Counted from the first letter of the stretch, positions 22,301-32,406 are shown. The stretch is 64,000 nucleotides of DNA from Eudorina sp. 2006-703-Eu-15 (GCA_003117195.1 BDSI01000002.1:1637328-1701327); one strand, 5' to 3'. A program made the numbers and translations. The notes: generated by a model from the letters alone, not told the origin.

Positions 22301-25300
22301 GTCGCGCATCTGACTAACAAAGGATGCAGCCTGAGGTACCTTCGACTTAGCAACGGAAATGTTGCCAGGAGTCTTCATCTCGTGTGGAGAACAAAGACTA
22401 AAAGGCGAGCACCCGATCGATTTATTCTTCGCAGAATTGATTGCGAACTCGATCAGAGGCAAATGCTCATCCCAGTCGGTCTGTGTAGGACCAACATAAT
22501 GTCGTAGGGTTTCCTCCAACAAACGGTTCATACGTTCCGTTTGACCGTCAGTCTGTGGGTGATAAGCAGTGCTAAGCTTGACCTTAGTCTTTAGCAATTT
22601 GCACAGCTCAGTCCAGAAATGACCAGTAAACTGGCCTCCTCGATCTGAGACGAGGTCATCTGGCAACCCATGGTGGCAGTACACATGCTGGACGAAAAGA
22701 CGAGCAATTTCGTCGGCACCGGCGTCAGATGTTGTGGCAGCAAAGTGGGTCAATTTGCTGAGCCTATCCACAAACACAACGATGGCGTCGTGCCCTGAGG
22801 CGGAAAGTGGGAGCTGTGTGATCAAATCCAATGACCAACTGCCCCAAACCCGATCTGGGGTTGGCAACGGTTGCAATAAACCACGTGGCTTAGTGGTGGA
22901 GGCTTTGTTACGCTGGCACTGCGGGCATGCGGATACGTATTGCTTCACGTCTGCGTCCAGTCGTGGCCACCAATACGTTCGCATAAGTGCCTCCTTAGTA
23001 CGTTCAGGACCAGGATGCCCGCTGGAACCACCGTCATGGTATTCAGCTAAAAGCAGTCTGCGTAACTCGTCAACGGCGGGGACAACCACCTTGTCGCCCC
23101 TGTAGTACAGTCCGTCAACTTTTTGCAACTCATTGACCTTCTTACGCTGTTTAAACCAGGGATCTAGTCTATAACCAGCAATGATCCGCTTCCGTAGATC
23201 AGAGCTGACAACAGCGCGAGTTAACAATGCAACCTGAGGCTGACTAGGCTGACCCGAGGTTGAACTTGACCCATCCAAGTCATGTTCGAACACCCGGCTA
23301 ATTGGGTCCGCCACGTTGATTCTGCCTGGCCGATAGTTCCAAGTAACCTTTTGGTCTTGGAGGAACGAGATCCACCGAGCTTGGCGACGCGAGAGCAGGC
23401 CATGAGCTCGAAGCGATTCCAGGTACGTAAGGGGTTGGTGGTCAGTCACGACTGTGACATCAGGCGCTCCCTCGAGGTAGCAGCGCCATTCCTGTAATGC
23501 GCGAATGACCCCTAACGCTTCCTGGTCGGTGGTAGTGTAATTGCGCTCAGCAGTAGAAAATCTATGACTGAGGTAAGCAATTGCTCTGCCTTCCTGCATG
23601 AGGACGGCACCCGTTCCGTAAAGAGAAGCATCGGACCACACTTCGAATGGTTTCGAAAGATCAGGCAGTACCAACACTGGTGCATTGGTAAGTGCGTACT
23701 TGACACCTTCAAAAGCCTCTTGACATTCGTCACGCCAATGCCAGGGGGTTTTGTCGCTCGTCAGGGCTGTCAAGGGGCAACGAGGGAGGAATACCCTTGC
23801 AGGAACCTCCTGAAATAGTTGGCTAATCCAAGAAAGCTACGGAGTGCGCGTACATTAGTAGGCGTTTTCCACTCACGTATAACTCGGACTTTATCAGCGT
23901 CGACCTTCAGGCCGTCGCGGCCAACCACGTGCCCCAAAAACTTCAATTCCGCTTTATTGAAGTCGCACTTTGGTAATTTAGCCTTAAAATCGTGTTTCTG
24001 CAGGATTTGTAAAACGATTTCGAGGTGTTGTAAATGTTCCTCGGGTGTTTTACTGAATACAAGCAAATCGTCGAGGTAGACCAAGACGAATTTTCCAACA
24101 TGATCGCGGAAAATTGTATTCATTGTTTCCTGAAACGTTGCTGGAGCGTTTGTTAGGCCGAAACACAAGACCTTAAAAGCAAACTGCCCGTACGGAGTGA
24201 CAAATGCCGTTTTCGGCACGTCTTCCGGGGTGATTCGAATTTGATAATAACCCTGTTGTAAATCAATAGAGCTAAAAATTCGAGAACCAGCAAGTTGATC
24301 AAACAGCTCTTGGATATTCGGCATTGGGTAATGACGCTTGACCGTAATACGGTTAAGTGCCCGGTAGTCGAGAACGAGCCGCAACTCGCCCGACTTCTTT
24401 TTAATAAAGATAACCGGAGCGCCGAACGGAGAATTGCTAGGTTCAATAAAACCTTTAGCCAGGAGATCAGCAATGTGTTTCTTGCATTCTTCCTTTTCCT
24501 CCTGAGTTAAGCGGTACTGCCGCTTCGCGGGCGGTTGAGCGCCAGGGGTTAACGGGATCGTATGACCCACACCCGGGCGTTCCGCTGAGATGCCTTTCAG
24601 CTCTTCAAAAACAGAATTATATTTCTGAAGAAGGGCTTGAAGTTTGGTTTCTGGAACCAGGTCATCTGCAACGTTCGATACCGGAGCTGCCGCGGTATCA
24701 GCCGCGAAAAGCGTTGGCTGGGTTGGGTTTGCGGACAGTGGGTCGGTTTCTTGCCGAACCAGCATCATGTAGACTTCCGCACCCTTTTTGATTGCCCTAG
24801 CTCCCTGTTTGGGTGTCAGGACAGGTGTTGTTGTCGCAGCGCACAGGCAAGCAGAGACCCAATTCATGAGACGCTGCGGCTCTGAGAGGGAGCCCTGTGC
24901 ATATTTGGGTCGCAAGACAACACGATTCCCCCCCTTTTGAAGTGAGAGCGTGTCTGTCTCCCAGCACATGCGACCTTTCCTGCGTTTGAGCCAATCCGTG
25001 CCAAGGATGATTTGAGCATCGGCTGTATCATCCTGCATGACCAACAGGCGAACTGTGTCCCTGAATGGCCCAACCCGAATGGGAAGTGAAACGGACCCAA
25101 GCAATGGATGCTGGTTGCCGTTTGCAAGGCTGACGGTGGCTGTGTTGCAAGGCTGTGGCTTCATTCCGATCATTTCGACCAGTTTCATACCCACAAACCC
25201 GTCGGCTGAGCCGTGGGTCCTAGCCCCGCTGTCGACCAAAACAATTCCAGTTTTGGATCCGATGTGACAGTCGAACTGCATAGAGTGGCTGTCGTCCCCG

Positions 25301-28300
25301 CCAGACATCGAACGAAACACTGCTGTTTGTGCTGGTGGGTCATACCACAACTGCACAGGCCAAGGGGTGGGTGGTAACGGTAACCTGCCCTGCCCCGTTT
25401 TTGCATTGGCTGAAACGAACAGTGAACTGCCGGCTGGGAATTCCTGCACAAGCTGATATCGCAGCTGTGAGAAATAACGTGTGAGATGAGGCCATTTGGG
25501 AGCCACGAAAACCGCACTAGTCTGGTGAGGTTTCACACGTTTGCATCGGTGGTAGTGTTGCTGAAACGCACGCACATCTTGTGGCGAGACGCAACACCAG
25601 AGGGCTTCCCCTGATACATCCGTTGCTGTGAACGTTGCAGGGGTGGCATATCGCGAGCATAGAGCATTCGTGCCTTTCTCGTTACAAGCAGCATCAAACG
25701 AAAACGCTGCTCCGAGTTGTTCCTGAACCTTTGCAAAAAGTGCCGGATCGAACATGCGATCTGGCGCACACAACGGATAATCAGGACGTTTTCGCTCGGC
25801 CCTGGCGGCATGCGCCAAAGGGTCAGCGAGTGTACGGCACGTTTCCCCAACAGCAACCGTTTGCTCAACAACACGCTGTGGTACATTGCCAGTAAAGATC
25901 GGCGTTGACCAGTCCAATTGCGACAAATCAGCATGCTTTGAATGCAAAGGTGAGCCAAATATAGGCCTGGTCCAATCACTAGCTTCGCCATGCGACAGCT
26001 TCAACGCACCAACCGAAGGGGCACGATCACGGATTGGATATGCGGGGTTATGCTCAGGTTGCACAGTTGCTGAGTGCAACCCGCCCTCATGCTGCGAGCC
26101 GTGTCCCTAATTCATCACGGGGCACGGGTGCTTCTCGGATTGCCCTTCCGTCAACCACAGTAAACCGCAGGCGGGGCAGCCGAAGTAAGGTCCACTGGCC
26201 CCGCTGGTCTTCTTTTTATCATATTGACGGTAGGACGTGCCGGCACCGCTGCCACGGCCGCCTTGCCCCTGCCCGCCCCTGCCCTTGCCACGCCCTGGGC
26301 CGGGGGCCTTGGATTTCTCCACGCGGCCTCCCTTGACGCCGTGCTGAGCTTTCTGCTTGGCATTTTTAGGGGTTTTGGGGGGTTTGGGGGGGTTGGGGGT
26401 GTCAGCCAGTGACAGTTCGGGGGTCTTCTTGTGTTGAGAACCTGCCAGGACACTATCCTCGACGGAAACGGCGTAAGTGATAAGTTTCTCAACGTCCGTC
26501 CACTGAGAACCGTCAGGCTGGTACCAACACTTCTCGCGCATACGGCGAACAAGCCCATTTCGGAACCAAGAAATTTTGTCCGTCATGTTCATGTCCGTGG
26601 CGTCTTGCATCACCAAGCGAAAGCGTGCAATGTAAGACGGGACCCGTTCGCTAGACCCCTGAACGATTTCGTGATTGTGCAGGCGTTGGCGTGCTTCTTG
26701 CGGGGTATGACGATGTGGTGTGTCAAACTGCACCAGGAAATCATGGCGCAGCTGATCTACCGTGGGTTTTGCATTGCGCTGCTCCCAGCCCTTCATGTAA
26801 GTGTTACCCCATTCCTGGGCTGTGCCCGCAAGGTAAAACACGAACCAGAGAACTGGATCCCGACAGCGCAAGGCAAGGTACCGCATGAGCATGTCAAACC
26901 ACGTGCGCACGCAAGTGATGGTGGTCCCGTTGGTAGAGCCGGTGAACTTAACTATGTTCACCTTCTCGTCCCCTTTGCCCCGTAAAGAAGCATCGGTACC
27001 CCCATCCACTGGGTCACCCGCCGGTGGACTCACCTGCTGCTGCAGCTGCGCCTGCTGAGCCGCTAGTTCGCGCAGGAAGTCTCCCGAAGCCTCCCGCTCC
27101 CTCCGCGCGGAGCCCAGTGGGCCCCAGTTCTTGCCATCCTCGCGAATGTAGAGTTTCTCCTCCTCTGTCGCGATGGGGAGGTTCCGGTTGATCAGCTCCC
27201 GATTCCAAGCTGCAACCGCGGATAGGGCGAAAGCCTCCACGTCCCAGGTCAAAGCGCTTGCCAGGTTCGCCTGCTTGAACTGAATTAAGAAGGCGTCCAA
27301 GCTGGCAATACGGGCAGGCGTGCCATGTGCGCCCGCCACCACCTCGGCGAAGCTGCCTCCACCGCTGGGACCCGTGGCGTGGTGTGGTGCGGCCGGCTGC
27401 AGCTGCTGAGGAGAGCCCGCTGCGCCTCCCGCCTGCCGGGCAGTGATGCCAGCGCCAAAGGTGCGCTGGCGGGTCGCTCCTGGCGGCGAGGGCTGCTGCG
27501 GCTGCTGCTGCTGCGGCTGCTGAACCGGCTGTTGGGCGATCTGACCCTCCTCCTCCTCCATCTGATCATCAGCATCAACCGCCGCCGTTGCGTTGGCTGG
27601 TGCTGGCTGAGGAAGTGAAGAAAGGCGCTCGTGGATCTGCCCGACGAGAGCTCCGAGGCTGGCAATCTCAAGCTTCACCCCGTTAAAAGATTGATCCAAG
27701 TTTGCGACGGTGGCTTGAAGCGCTGTATGTTGCTCAGCCCAGGAGCGGACTTCCCGGTTAAGGAAGTCTAACTGCGTCTTGAGCTCCTTTACGGTGCCAT
27801 CCAACTCCGGAATTGGAGCGTCGCCAGAAGGATCCATTTTGGCTTTATGCTGCTTTAATTCTTGAAGAAAAGCTGCTGCCAGTGGTTTAGACTCTGGCAA
27901 ATCGACGCCCAAGTCCGTTGCGCAACCCTGCAAGACCGTTCGTGAAGCACCCGGCTTCACCTGCGGAGGGACAGGGATATCGGAAATGGCACAATATAAG
28001 TGAATGATCCGTCGCCAATAATAACGCACGCTGTGCGTAAGAGAATCTTTATGATTCTCGACGGCGGACATCACGTGATGATGAGCCGAGGCTCGAAGCA
28101 AAGAGCCGAAGCTCAAAGCAAGGGCCGCAGCCCAGAGCAAAGGCCGAAGCCAGCAAAGGGCAATAGCCCAAAAATGAGCCGAAGCTCGGTGCTGGAGCAC
28201 GAGGCGAAGCCTCGGCTCAGCGATGGGCAAGGCCCGATAGTGAACTAAGATATCTAGTCCCTATGCGCGATGAGTTATTCCTGGAAACTCGATACCACTT

Positions 28301-31300
28301 GTAAGCTAGGTGTCTAGCCGCCCAAGATCTTCTAAGGTACTCACCGGTTCGGAACTAGAGGAAGAGATGTGAAGCGCAGTTCTAAGGAGTCTACTAATAT
28401 CAGTAAGGTCGGAAACGGAGCGAAGCATAATATGTATGTCCTTGTATTAAGGTGTTAAAAGAACACCGAAGAGTGTCTTGCACAGACATAAGAGATGTGT
28501 CCCTTGTACGACGGTTGCGGAGCGTAACATGCTTATCTGCCTTTTACACATTACGTCGCACCCGAAGGTATCATTGTCATATTTAAGACGCATTTGGCTA
28601 ATGCCAGTTCGCAAGAGTGAAGTGTGGCGCAGAACCTGTCGCAGGCGCGACCGGCCCGGCTTACATGCGTGTAGTGCGTGGCAGCAGTGTATGTTAGCGG
28701 CTTATTATGGGCTCAGCCAGCCACACCGCATCTTCTTCCTCAATCCACGGTAGGGGTTGCCCAGCGTAGTGTTATACATTATTATTGTTATCATTATCAG
28801 GCGTCGGCTCTTTTTTTTGTCGTACGTATACGACATACATGTCCCATATTTTAACCTGCTCGCTCACTTGCTCTTCGCTCGTACACACGTACGTACCGTG
28901 CAGGCGCGATGTGGGATTACATCAACAATACAGACATCCAACGCATCGTGCGGACCATGTGGGAGTCGGGCCGGGTGGTTTCTGCTGTGTGCCATGGGCC
29001 TATCGCTTTCGCACAGGTGCAGTACATACACGTGTATGTATGCGCACCACGGTGCGTGTATTATTGTGCAGCAGCGTGCAGCAGCTAGCGGAATGTGTAT
29101 CGCTACTTGCGCGGCGCTTAGGTTACAAGTCGGTCGTGCGTGCGTGGCTCATCGGTGACAGCCTTAGCCACGCACGCTCCTCACGCTCGATGCACTGCGA
29201 AAAAACCAAAGAAATAAAACGAAACCGCGTCCTATCGATTGTTTGCTTTCTTCTGGTTCTCGTTCGTTCTAGGTACGTAGTGCCGCCAGGTGCTCGCTCA
29301 ATGTAGCATCACTTTATGCATGATGATGTTCGGTACGTACTCGCTCCACACGCTCCTCGCGCGATCGCTTGCTCCGAGCTAGCGACCCCGGTGCGCGTGT
29401 GTCTATCTATCTGCTGCTGTATGAATGTGCATCATCCACTTATTATTACCTGTACGTATATATATGTGTTGCTTCCAGGTGAAGCTGTCCGATGGTAGCA
29501 ACTTTGTGGCCGGCAAGCTGTTGACTGGCTTCTCCAATGCGGAGGAGGAGGTGCTTGGTGCGTCGAATGTCTGCGCGCTATGGTGGGTGCGTGCGTGCAT
29601 TCGTGCGCGCGTACGTGCGCGCTGGCAGCAGTTCATCGCGAGGCTAGTCGTCCTCGTGCGGACGTGGTTGTCAGTTGACTCCATCCGATTCTTGATGCTT
29701 GTTTGCCGAATGCTGCCAGCTACCCTAGCTACCCGCCACTCTCTTGCCATCCGTACGTGTCGAGCCCGCCGATGGATAGCGATCGATAGTTGATGAGGTC
29801 CGTCCGCCGTCAATTCGTTATAAGTGATGTATGATCACAAGTAGTCGAACAGTCGACAACCGGCACGCAGACGGCTGCTGGGCGGTGTATGTGCGTGTGC
29901 CGACTTCGTGCAAAGTACTAGCCAGCTTCACCAATTGATCTCGCTCGGCTGCTGTGTCTGTATGTGTGTATCAATGTTCCTAATGCATCGATCGGCTGCA
30001 GCTTTCCGGGCAATGAGGAAGCCGGCTGCCCGCCCGGCTTCACTCCAGCAAACTGCACCGGGCCCTACATGCCCACCGAGTATTATCGGCAGGTAGGCGG
30101 GTTGCTATATATATAGTTATTGGAATGATGACAGGATAGCCAGTTATTGGAATGATGACAGGCAAACTGACTATATATATAGTCAGTTTGCCTGTGGCTA
30201 CCCTGTCATATATATAGGGTTTAGGATAGGGTATATATATATAATATATATAATATATAATATATAATATATATAATATATAATATAAAAAAAATGAAAT
30301 GAAAATGAAATGAGTTGGAGGAGCAGCCAGGACAAATTAATCATCAGGTACGTAGGCATACATTCCATCCTACCTGCGTCTTGCTTGCAGGGAACGTTCC
30401 TTCTGGAGGATGGTCTGAAGAAGGCAGGCGCAATTTACGTATCCACCGATCAAGACTGGACGGTGAGTATTAATTATGATGTGCACTTGACTTGAATGCT
30501 TGTGGAACTTATGGAACCACGCACGCAGGCACAGGCAATGCATGCATCAGGCAATAATGTGCGGGCGGGAACTGATGATATGAACATGGACAGCGTGTCC
30601 ATGTTCATATGTTCATGGACAGCGTGTATATATAGATATGTATGGTATTTATTGATTCGTTGTGTTCAGTCACATGCGAGGCAAGGTTTATTTATTTGAG
30701 GGGTGGCAAGTCCTCAAGCAAGCCCTGCCTCGCTTACTCTGAAATCAATTCTTGAACACACATCTGGCAAACTGCTGCTGGTGGCTGTACTGTTGCACGT
30801 ATATAGAAGCAAAAAAAAGAAAGCCAGGCATGCGTGGTGTGCCTTCCCGTTGAGCGAGGTTTGTCACTTACACTGCTGTTGTGTCCGCCGGCTGCGCGTG
30901 GTGCGTACGTGCAGTACTACTATTTCCGACCGCATGTCGTACGGGACGGTCGTCTAGTCACTGGGCAGAACCCAGGGGCGGGACGCGAGGCTGCTCAAAA
31001 TGCGTACGAGACGCTGCGACTGAACGCCAAGAAGCATTGCCCGGTGAGTAGATAGTCTATCTAGGTAGTCGGGCCCACAACACGTCGGCCATACGTATAT
31101 ACATGCATGCGTGCGGACACACACTCGTACGGTACGTACTATTACGTATGTACAGGACCAACAAGGTGCGTACGTACGTAGGTGTGCGTGCACGCGTCTC
31201 CAAAGTACGTACATACCACTGCCAAATAAAGCCAATAATTAATGAGGTGCATGCGTGCGTGCTGGGCACACGTACGGCAGCAGTACGTACATATGCACGT

Positions 31301-31430
31301 GTGCATCTAATAATCCAATAGAAATCCAGCCAACATGTATGTATATATGCAGGTCTCGAAGCAGTTTGGAGACATATTCTGCTCTCCAGTTCAGCACACC
31401 GCGTCAGGTGCGAACGGCTTGCGTGCTTGA
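19302..31430 (+). CDS. Secreted DJ-1/PfpI (Hsp31-like) family protein
   Basis: Eleven exons: 19302-19458, 19551-19574, 19909-19991, 20187-20246, 20686-20806, 28904-29016, 29479-29550, 30018-30092, 30391-30462, 30915-31043 and 31353-31430, giving 327 residues. A signal peptide (HVILALTIAVLL) opens the protein. The fold is recognisable from GYWLAEFTHSFTVF and NVTVASPKGG, YDIVFFVGGTGAMWDY, the nucleophile elbow SAVCHGP (Cys178, His179; candidate Glu64), GKLLTGFSNAEEE, FLLEDGLKKAGA and LVTGQNPGAGREAAQ. Family members are glyoxalase/deglycase-like or chaperone proteins; the exact reaction cannot be read here. A Cys-containing insert (GCPPGFTPANC) before FLLED is unusual. The join between exons 7 and 8 is the weakest: the better donor at 29558 breaks the frame, while GAG|GTGCTT keeps it. 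Intron 5 is 8.1 kb because a Gypsy element sits in it. TGTAA at 31714-31718 may end the transcript. Confidence 0.88.
21068..21433 (-). repeat. 3' LTR of the Gypsy element
   Basis: 366 bp, the same as the 5' LTR. Between it and pol, at about 21510-21580, lie four short copies of CCCGTGTAAC in the element's 3' untranslated part. Confidence 0.93.
21434..21446 (-). other. Polypurine tract of the Gypsy element
   Basis: On the minus strand AAAAGGGGGGGAG lies directly before the 3' LTR (21433). It is the expected plus-strand primer site. Confidence 0.75.
21749..23773 (-). CDS. pol: Pol part 2 of the Gypsy element: RNase H, integrase, chromodomain
   Basis: The frame begins at TTG 23773, overlapping the previous TGA, in the -1 frame. 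RNase H has EVWSDAS (Asp48), the TTDQEAL strand and VVTDHQPL (Asp111). Integrase follows with an HHCC zinc finger (HPGPERTKEAL to CPQCQ) and a DDE core (WSLDLITQLP, VSDRGGQFTG, YHPQTDGQTERMN). The last 70 residues form a chromodomain (YWSVDDIIDHR, FLVKWEGFGPEHNSWEPES), which in chromoviruses targets integration to marked chromatin. It has no start of its own, so it is probably a part of pol reached by a frameshift, or disconnected by a one-base deletion. Confidence 0.88.
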   Translation of the reverse strand: MTALTSDKTPWHWRDECQEAFEGVKYALTNAPVLVLPDLSKPFEVWSDASLYGTGAVLMQEGRAIAYLSHRFSTAERNYTTTDQEALGVIRALQEWRCYLEGAPDVTVVTDHQPLTYLESLRAHGLLSRRQARWISFLQDQKVTWNYRPGRINVADPISRVFEHDLDGSSSTSGQPSQPQVALLTRAVVSSDLRKRIIAGYRLDPWFKQRKKVNELQKVDGLYYRGDKVVVPAVDELRRLLLAEYHDGGSSGHPGPERTKEALMRTYWWPRLDADVKQYVSACPQCQRNKASTTKPRGLLQPLPTPDRVWGSWSLDLITQLPLSASGHDAIVVFVDRLSKLTHFAATTSDAGADEIARLFVQHVYCHHGLPDDLVSDRGGQFTGHFWTELCKLLKTKVKLSTAYHPQTDGQTERMNRLLEETLRHYVGPTQTDWDEHLPLIEFAINSAKNKSIGCSPFSLCSPHEMKTPGNISVAKSKVPQAASFVSQMRDRLARAKACLERAKARQKKAADKHRQDASFSMGQHVLLSTKNLALKSPGTKKLLPKFIGPFPILEKVGNVAYKLELPAGYRIHPVFHVSLLKPYLSTGAYQPPLPAFFDDEGQAYWSVDDIIDHRTRKSGRTTVREFLVKWEGFGPEHNSWEPESSLRDDSLVESLIDQYLERVSTRPKRRRTR
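23770..26106 (-). CDS. pol: Pol part 1 of the Gypsy element: Dam-like region, protease, reverse transcriptase
   Basis: This continues the gag frame after the UAG; the first non-AUG start-like codon is TTG at 26079 (residue 1 below). Residues 108-222 resemble the phage Dam N6-adenine methyltransferase fold: a leading LFAKVQEQLG, FDAACNEKGTNAL, and LWCCVSPQDV where active enzymes have NPP[YF]. The protease motif is LVDSGA at 282-287. RT covers about 510-690, with KRHYPMP, the FSSIDLQQGYYQI strand, FGLTNAPATFQ and the catalytic YLDD at 668-671. The frame stops at TGA 23772-23770 after SLVAP, exactly where related polyproteins read on into RNase H. The protein is needed for particle maturation and reverse transcription. 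Confidence 0.88.
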   Translation of the reverse strand, partial: GHGSQHEGGLHSATVQPEHNPAYPIRDRAPSVGALKLSHGEASDWTRPIFGSPLHSKHADLSQLDWSTPIFTGNVPQRVVEQTVAVGETCRTLADPLAHAARAERKRPDYPLCAPDRMFDPALFAKVQEQLGAAFSFDAACNEKGTNALCSRYATPATFTATDVSGEALWCCVSPQDVRAFQQHYHRCKRVKPHQTSAVFVAPKWPHLTRYFSQLRYQLVQEFPAGSSLFVSANAKTGQGRLPLPPTPWPVQLWYDPPAQTAVFRSMSGGDDSHSMQFDCHIGSKTGIVLVDSGARTHGSADGFVGMKLVEMIGMKPQPCNTATVSLANGNQHPLLGSVSLPIRVGPFRDTVRLLVMQDDTADAQIILGTDWLKRRKGRMCWETDTLSLQKGGNRVVLRPKYAQGSLSEPQRLMNWVSACLCAATTTPVLTPKQGARAIKKGAEVYMMLVRQETDPLSANPTQPTLFAADTAAAPVSNVADDLVPETKLQALLQKYNSVFEELKGISAERPGVGHTIPLTPGAQPPAKRQYRLTQEEKEECKKHIADLLAKGFIEPSNSPFGAPVIFIKKKSGELRLVLDYRALNRITVKRHYPMPNIQELFDQLAGSRIFSSIDLQQGYYQIRITPEDVPKTAFVTPYGQFAFKVLCFGLTNAPATFQETMNTIFRDHVGKFVLVYLDDLLVFSKTPEEHLQHLEIVLQILQKHDFKAKLPKCDFNKAELKFLGHVVGRDGLKVDADKVRVIREWKTPTNVRALRSFLGLANYFRRFLQGYSSLVAP
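26107..28230 (-). CDS. gag: Gag of the Gypsy element
   Basis: The open frame reaches 28230, but the first good ATG for gag is probably 27837 (MDPSGDAP), after a 460-bp leader rich in AGCCGAAGC-type repeats. The protein has a coiled-coil N-terminal part, a Gln/Pro-rich middle, a capsid-like region (WFDMLMRYLALRCRD, GTAQEWGNTYM, EARQRLHNHEI) and a basic Gly/Lys tail. It ends in a zinc-finger-like CX2CX12HXC (CPACG to KHPC) in place of the usual CCHC knuckle. The frame stops at a UAG (26109-26107) and is open in the same frame directly afterwards. Confidence 0.88.
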   Translation of the reverse strand: MPIAEPRLRLVLQHRASAHFWAIALCWLRPLLWAAALALSFGSLLRASAHHHVMSAVENHKDSLTHSVRYYWRRIIHLYCAISDIPVPPQVKPGASRTVLQGCATDLGVDLPESKPLAAAFLQELKQHKAKMDPSGDAPIPELDGTVKELKTQLDFLNREVRSWAEQHTALQATVANLDQSFNGVKLEIASLGALVGQIHERLSSLPQPAPANATAAVDADDQMEEEEGQIAQQPVQQPQQQQPQQPSPPGATRQRTFGAGITARQAGGAAGSPQQLQPAAPHHATGPSGGGSFAEVVAGAHGTPARIASLDAFLIQFKQANLASALTWDVEAFALSAVAAWNRELINRNLPIATEEEKLYIREDGKNWGPLGSARREREASGDFLRELAAQQAQLQQQVSPPAGDPVDGGTDASLRGKGDEKVNIVKFTGSTNGTTITCVRTWFDMLMRYLALRCRDPVLWFVFYLAGTAQEWGNTYMKGWEQRNAKPTVDQLRHDFLVQFDTPHRHTPQEARQRLHNHEIVQGSSERVPSYIARFRLVMQDATDMNMTDKISWFRNGLVRRMREKCWYQPDGSQWTDVEKLITYAVSVEDSVLAGSQHKKTPELSLADTPNPPKPPKTPKNAKQKAQHGVKGGRVEKSKAPGPGRGKGRGGQGQGGRGSGAGTSYRQYDKKKTSGASGPYFGCPACGLLWLTEGQSEKHPCPVMN
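28283..28297 (-). other. Primer-binding site of the Gypsy element
   Basis: Two bases after the 5' LTR the minus strand reads TGGTATCGAGTTTCC. It starts with the TGG complementary to a tRNA CCA end. I cannot name the tRNA with confidence; it resembles but does not equal the common initiator-Met site TGGTATCAGAGC. Confidence 0.55.
28300..28665 (-). repeat. 5' LTR of the Gypsy element
   Basis: Begins TGTAAGC and ends GCTTACA (7-base terminal inverted repeat). Same sequence as 21068-21433 by eye. Confidence 0.93.
30115..30235. repeat. Foldback hairpin in a DJ-1/PfpI intron
   Basis: A perfect 36-bp palindrome at 30159-30194 (arms CAGGCAAACTGACTATAT) is extended by outer arms ATGACAGGATAGCCA and TGGCTACCCTGTCAT with one mismatch. 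A 21-base direct repeat (AGTTATTGGAATGATGACAGG) lies on its left side. It is MITE-like; no target duplication could be assigned. Confidence 0.6.
30228..30290. repeat. AT-rich microsatellite
   Basis: Irregular (TA)n/(TAATA)n run followed by A-rich AAAAAAAATGAAATG, in the same intron as the hairpin. Confidence 0.7.
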
Positions 31431-32349
<919 letters not shown>

Positions 32350-32406
32350 CCTGTTGGCTCTCCGTTGTTTCATGTTGTTCGTGGAAAGAGTAGTGTTATA
32401 TATATC

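Larger units (their letters stand above)
21068..28665 (-). mobile_element. Ty3/Gypsy LTR retrotransposon (chromovirus), complete
   Basis: The 7598-bp element has two 366-bp LTRs and is flanked by the 5-bp target duplication TGCGT (21063-21067 and 28666-28670). Coding is on the minus strand, so the 5' LTR is at 28300-28665. Order: gag, UAG, a Dam-like region, protease, RT, RNase H, integrase, chromodomain. RT-RNaseH-integrase order and the terminal chromodomain define a chromovirus. The LTRs look identical by eye, implying recent insertion. It lies antisense in intron 5 of the DJ-1/PfpI gene. Confidence 0.95.

Noticed and set aside
28070..28230. N-terminal extension of Gypsy gag to 28230
   Set aside because: It starts at TTG and covers short leader repeats; the ATG at 27837 begins the part with protein-like composition.
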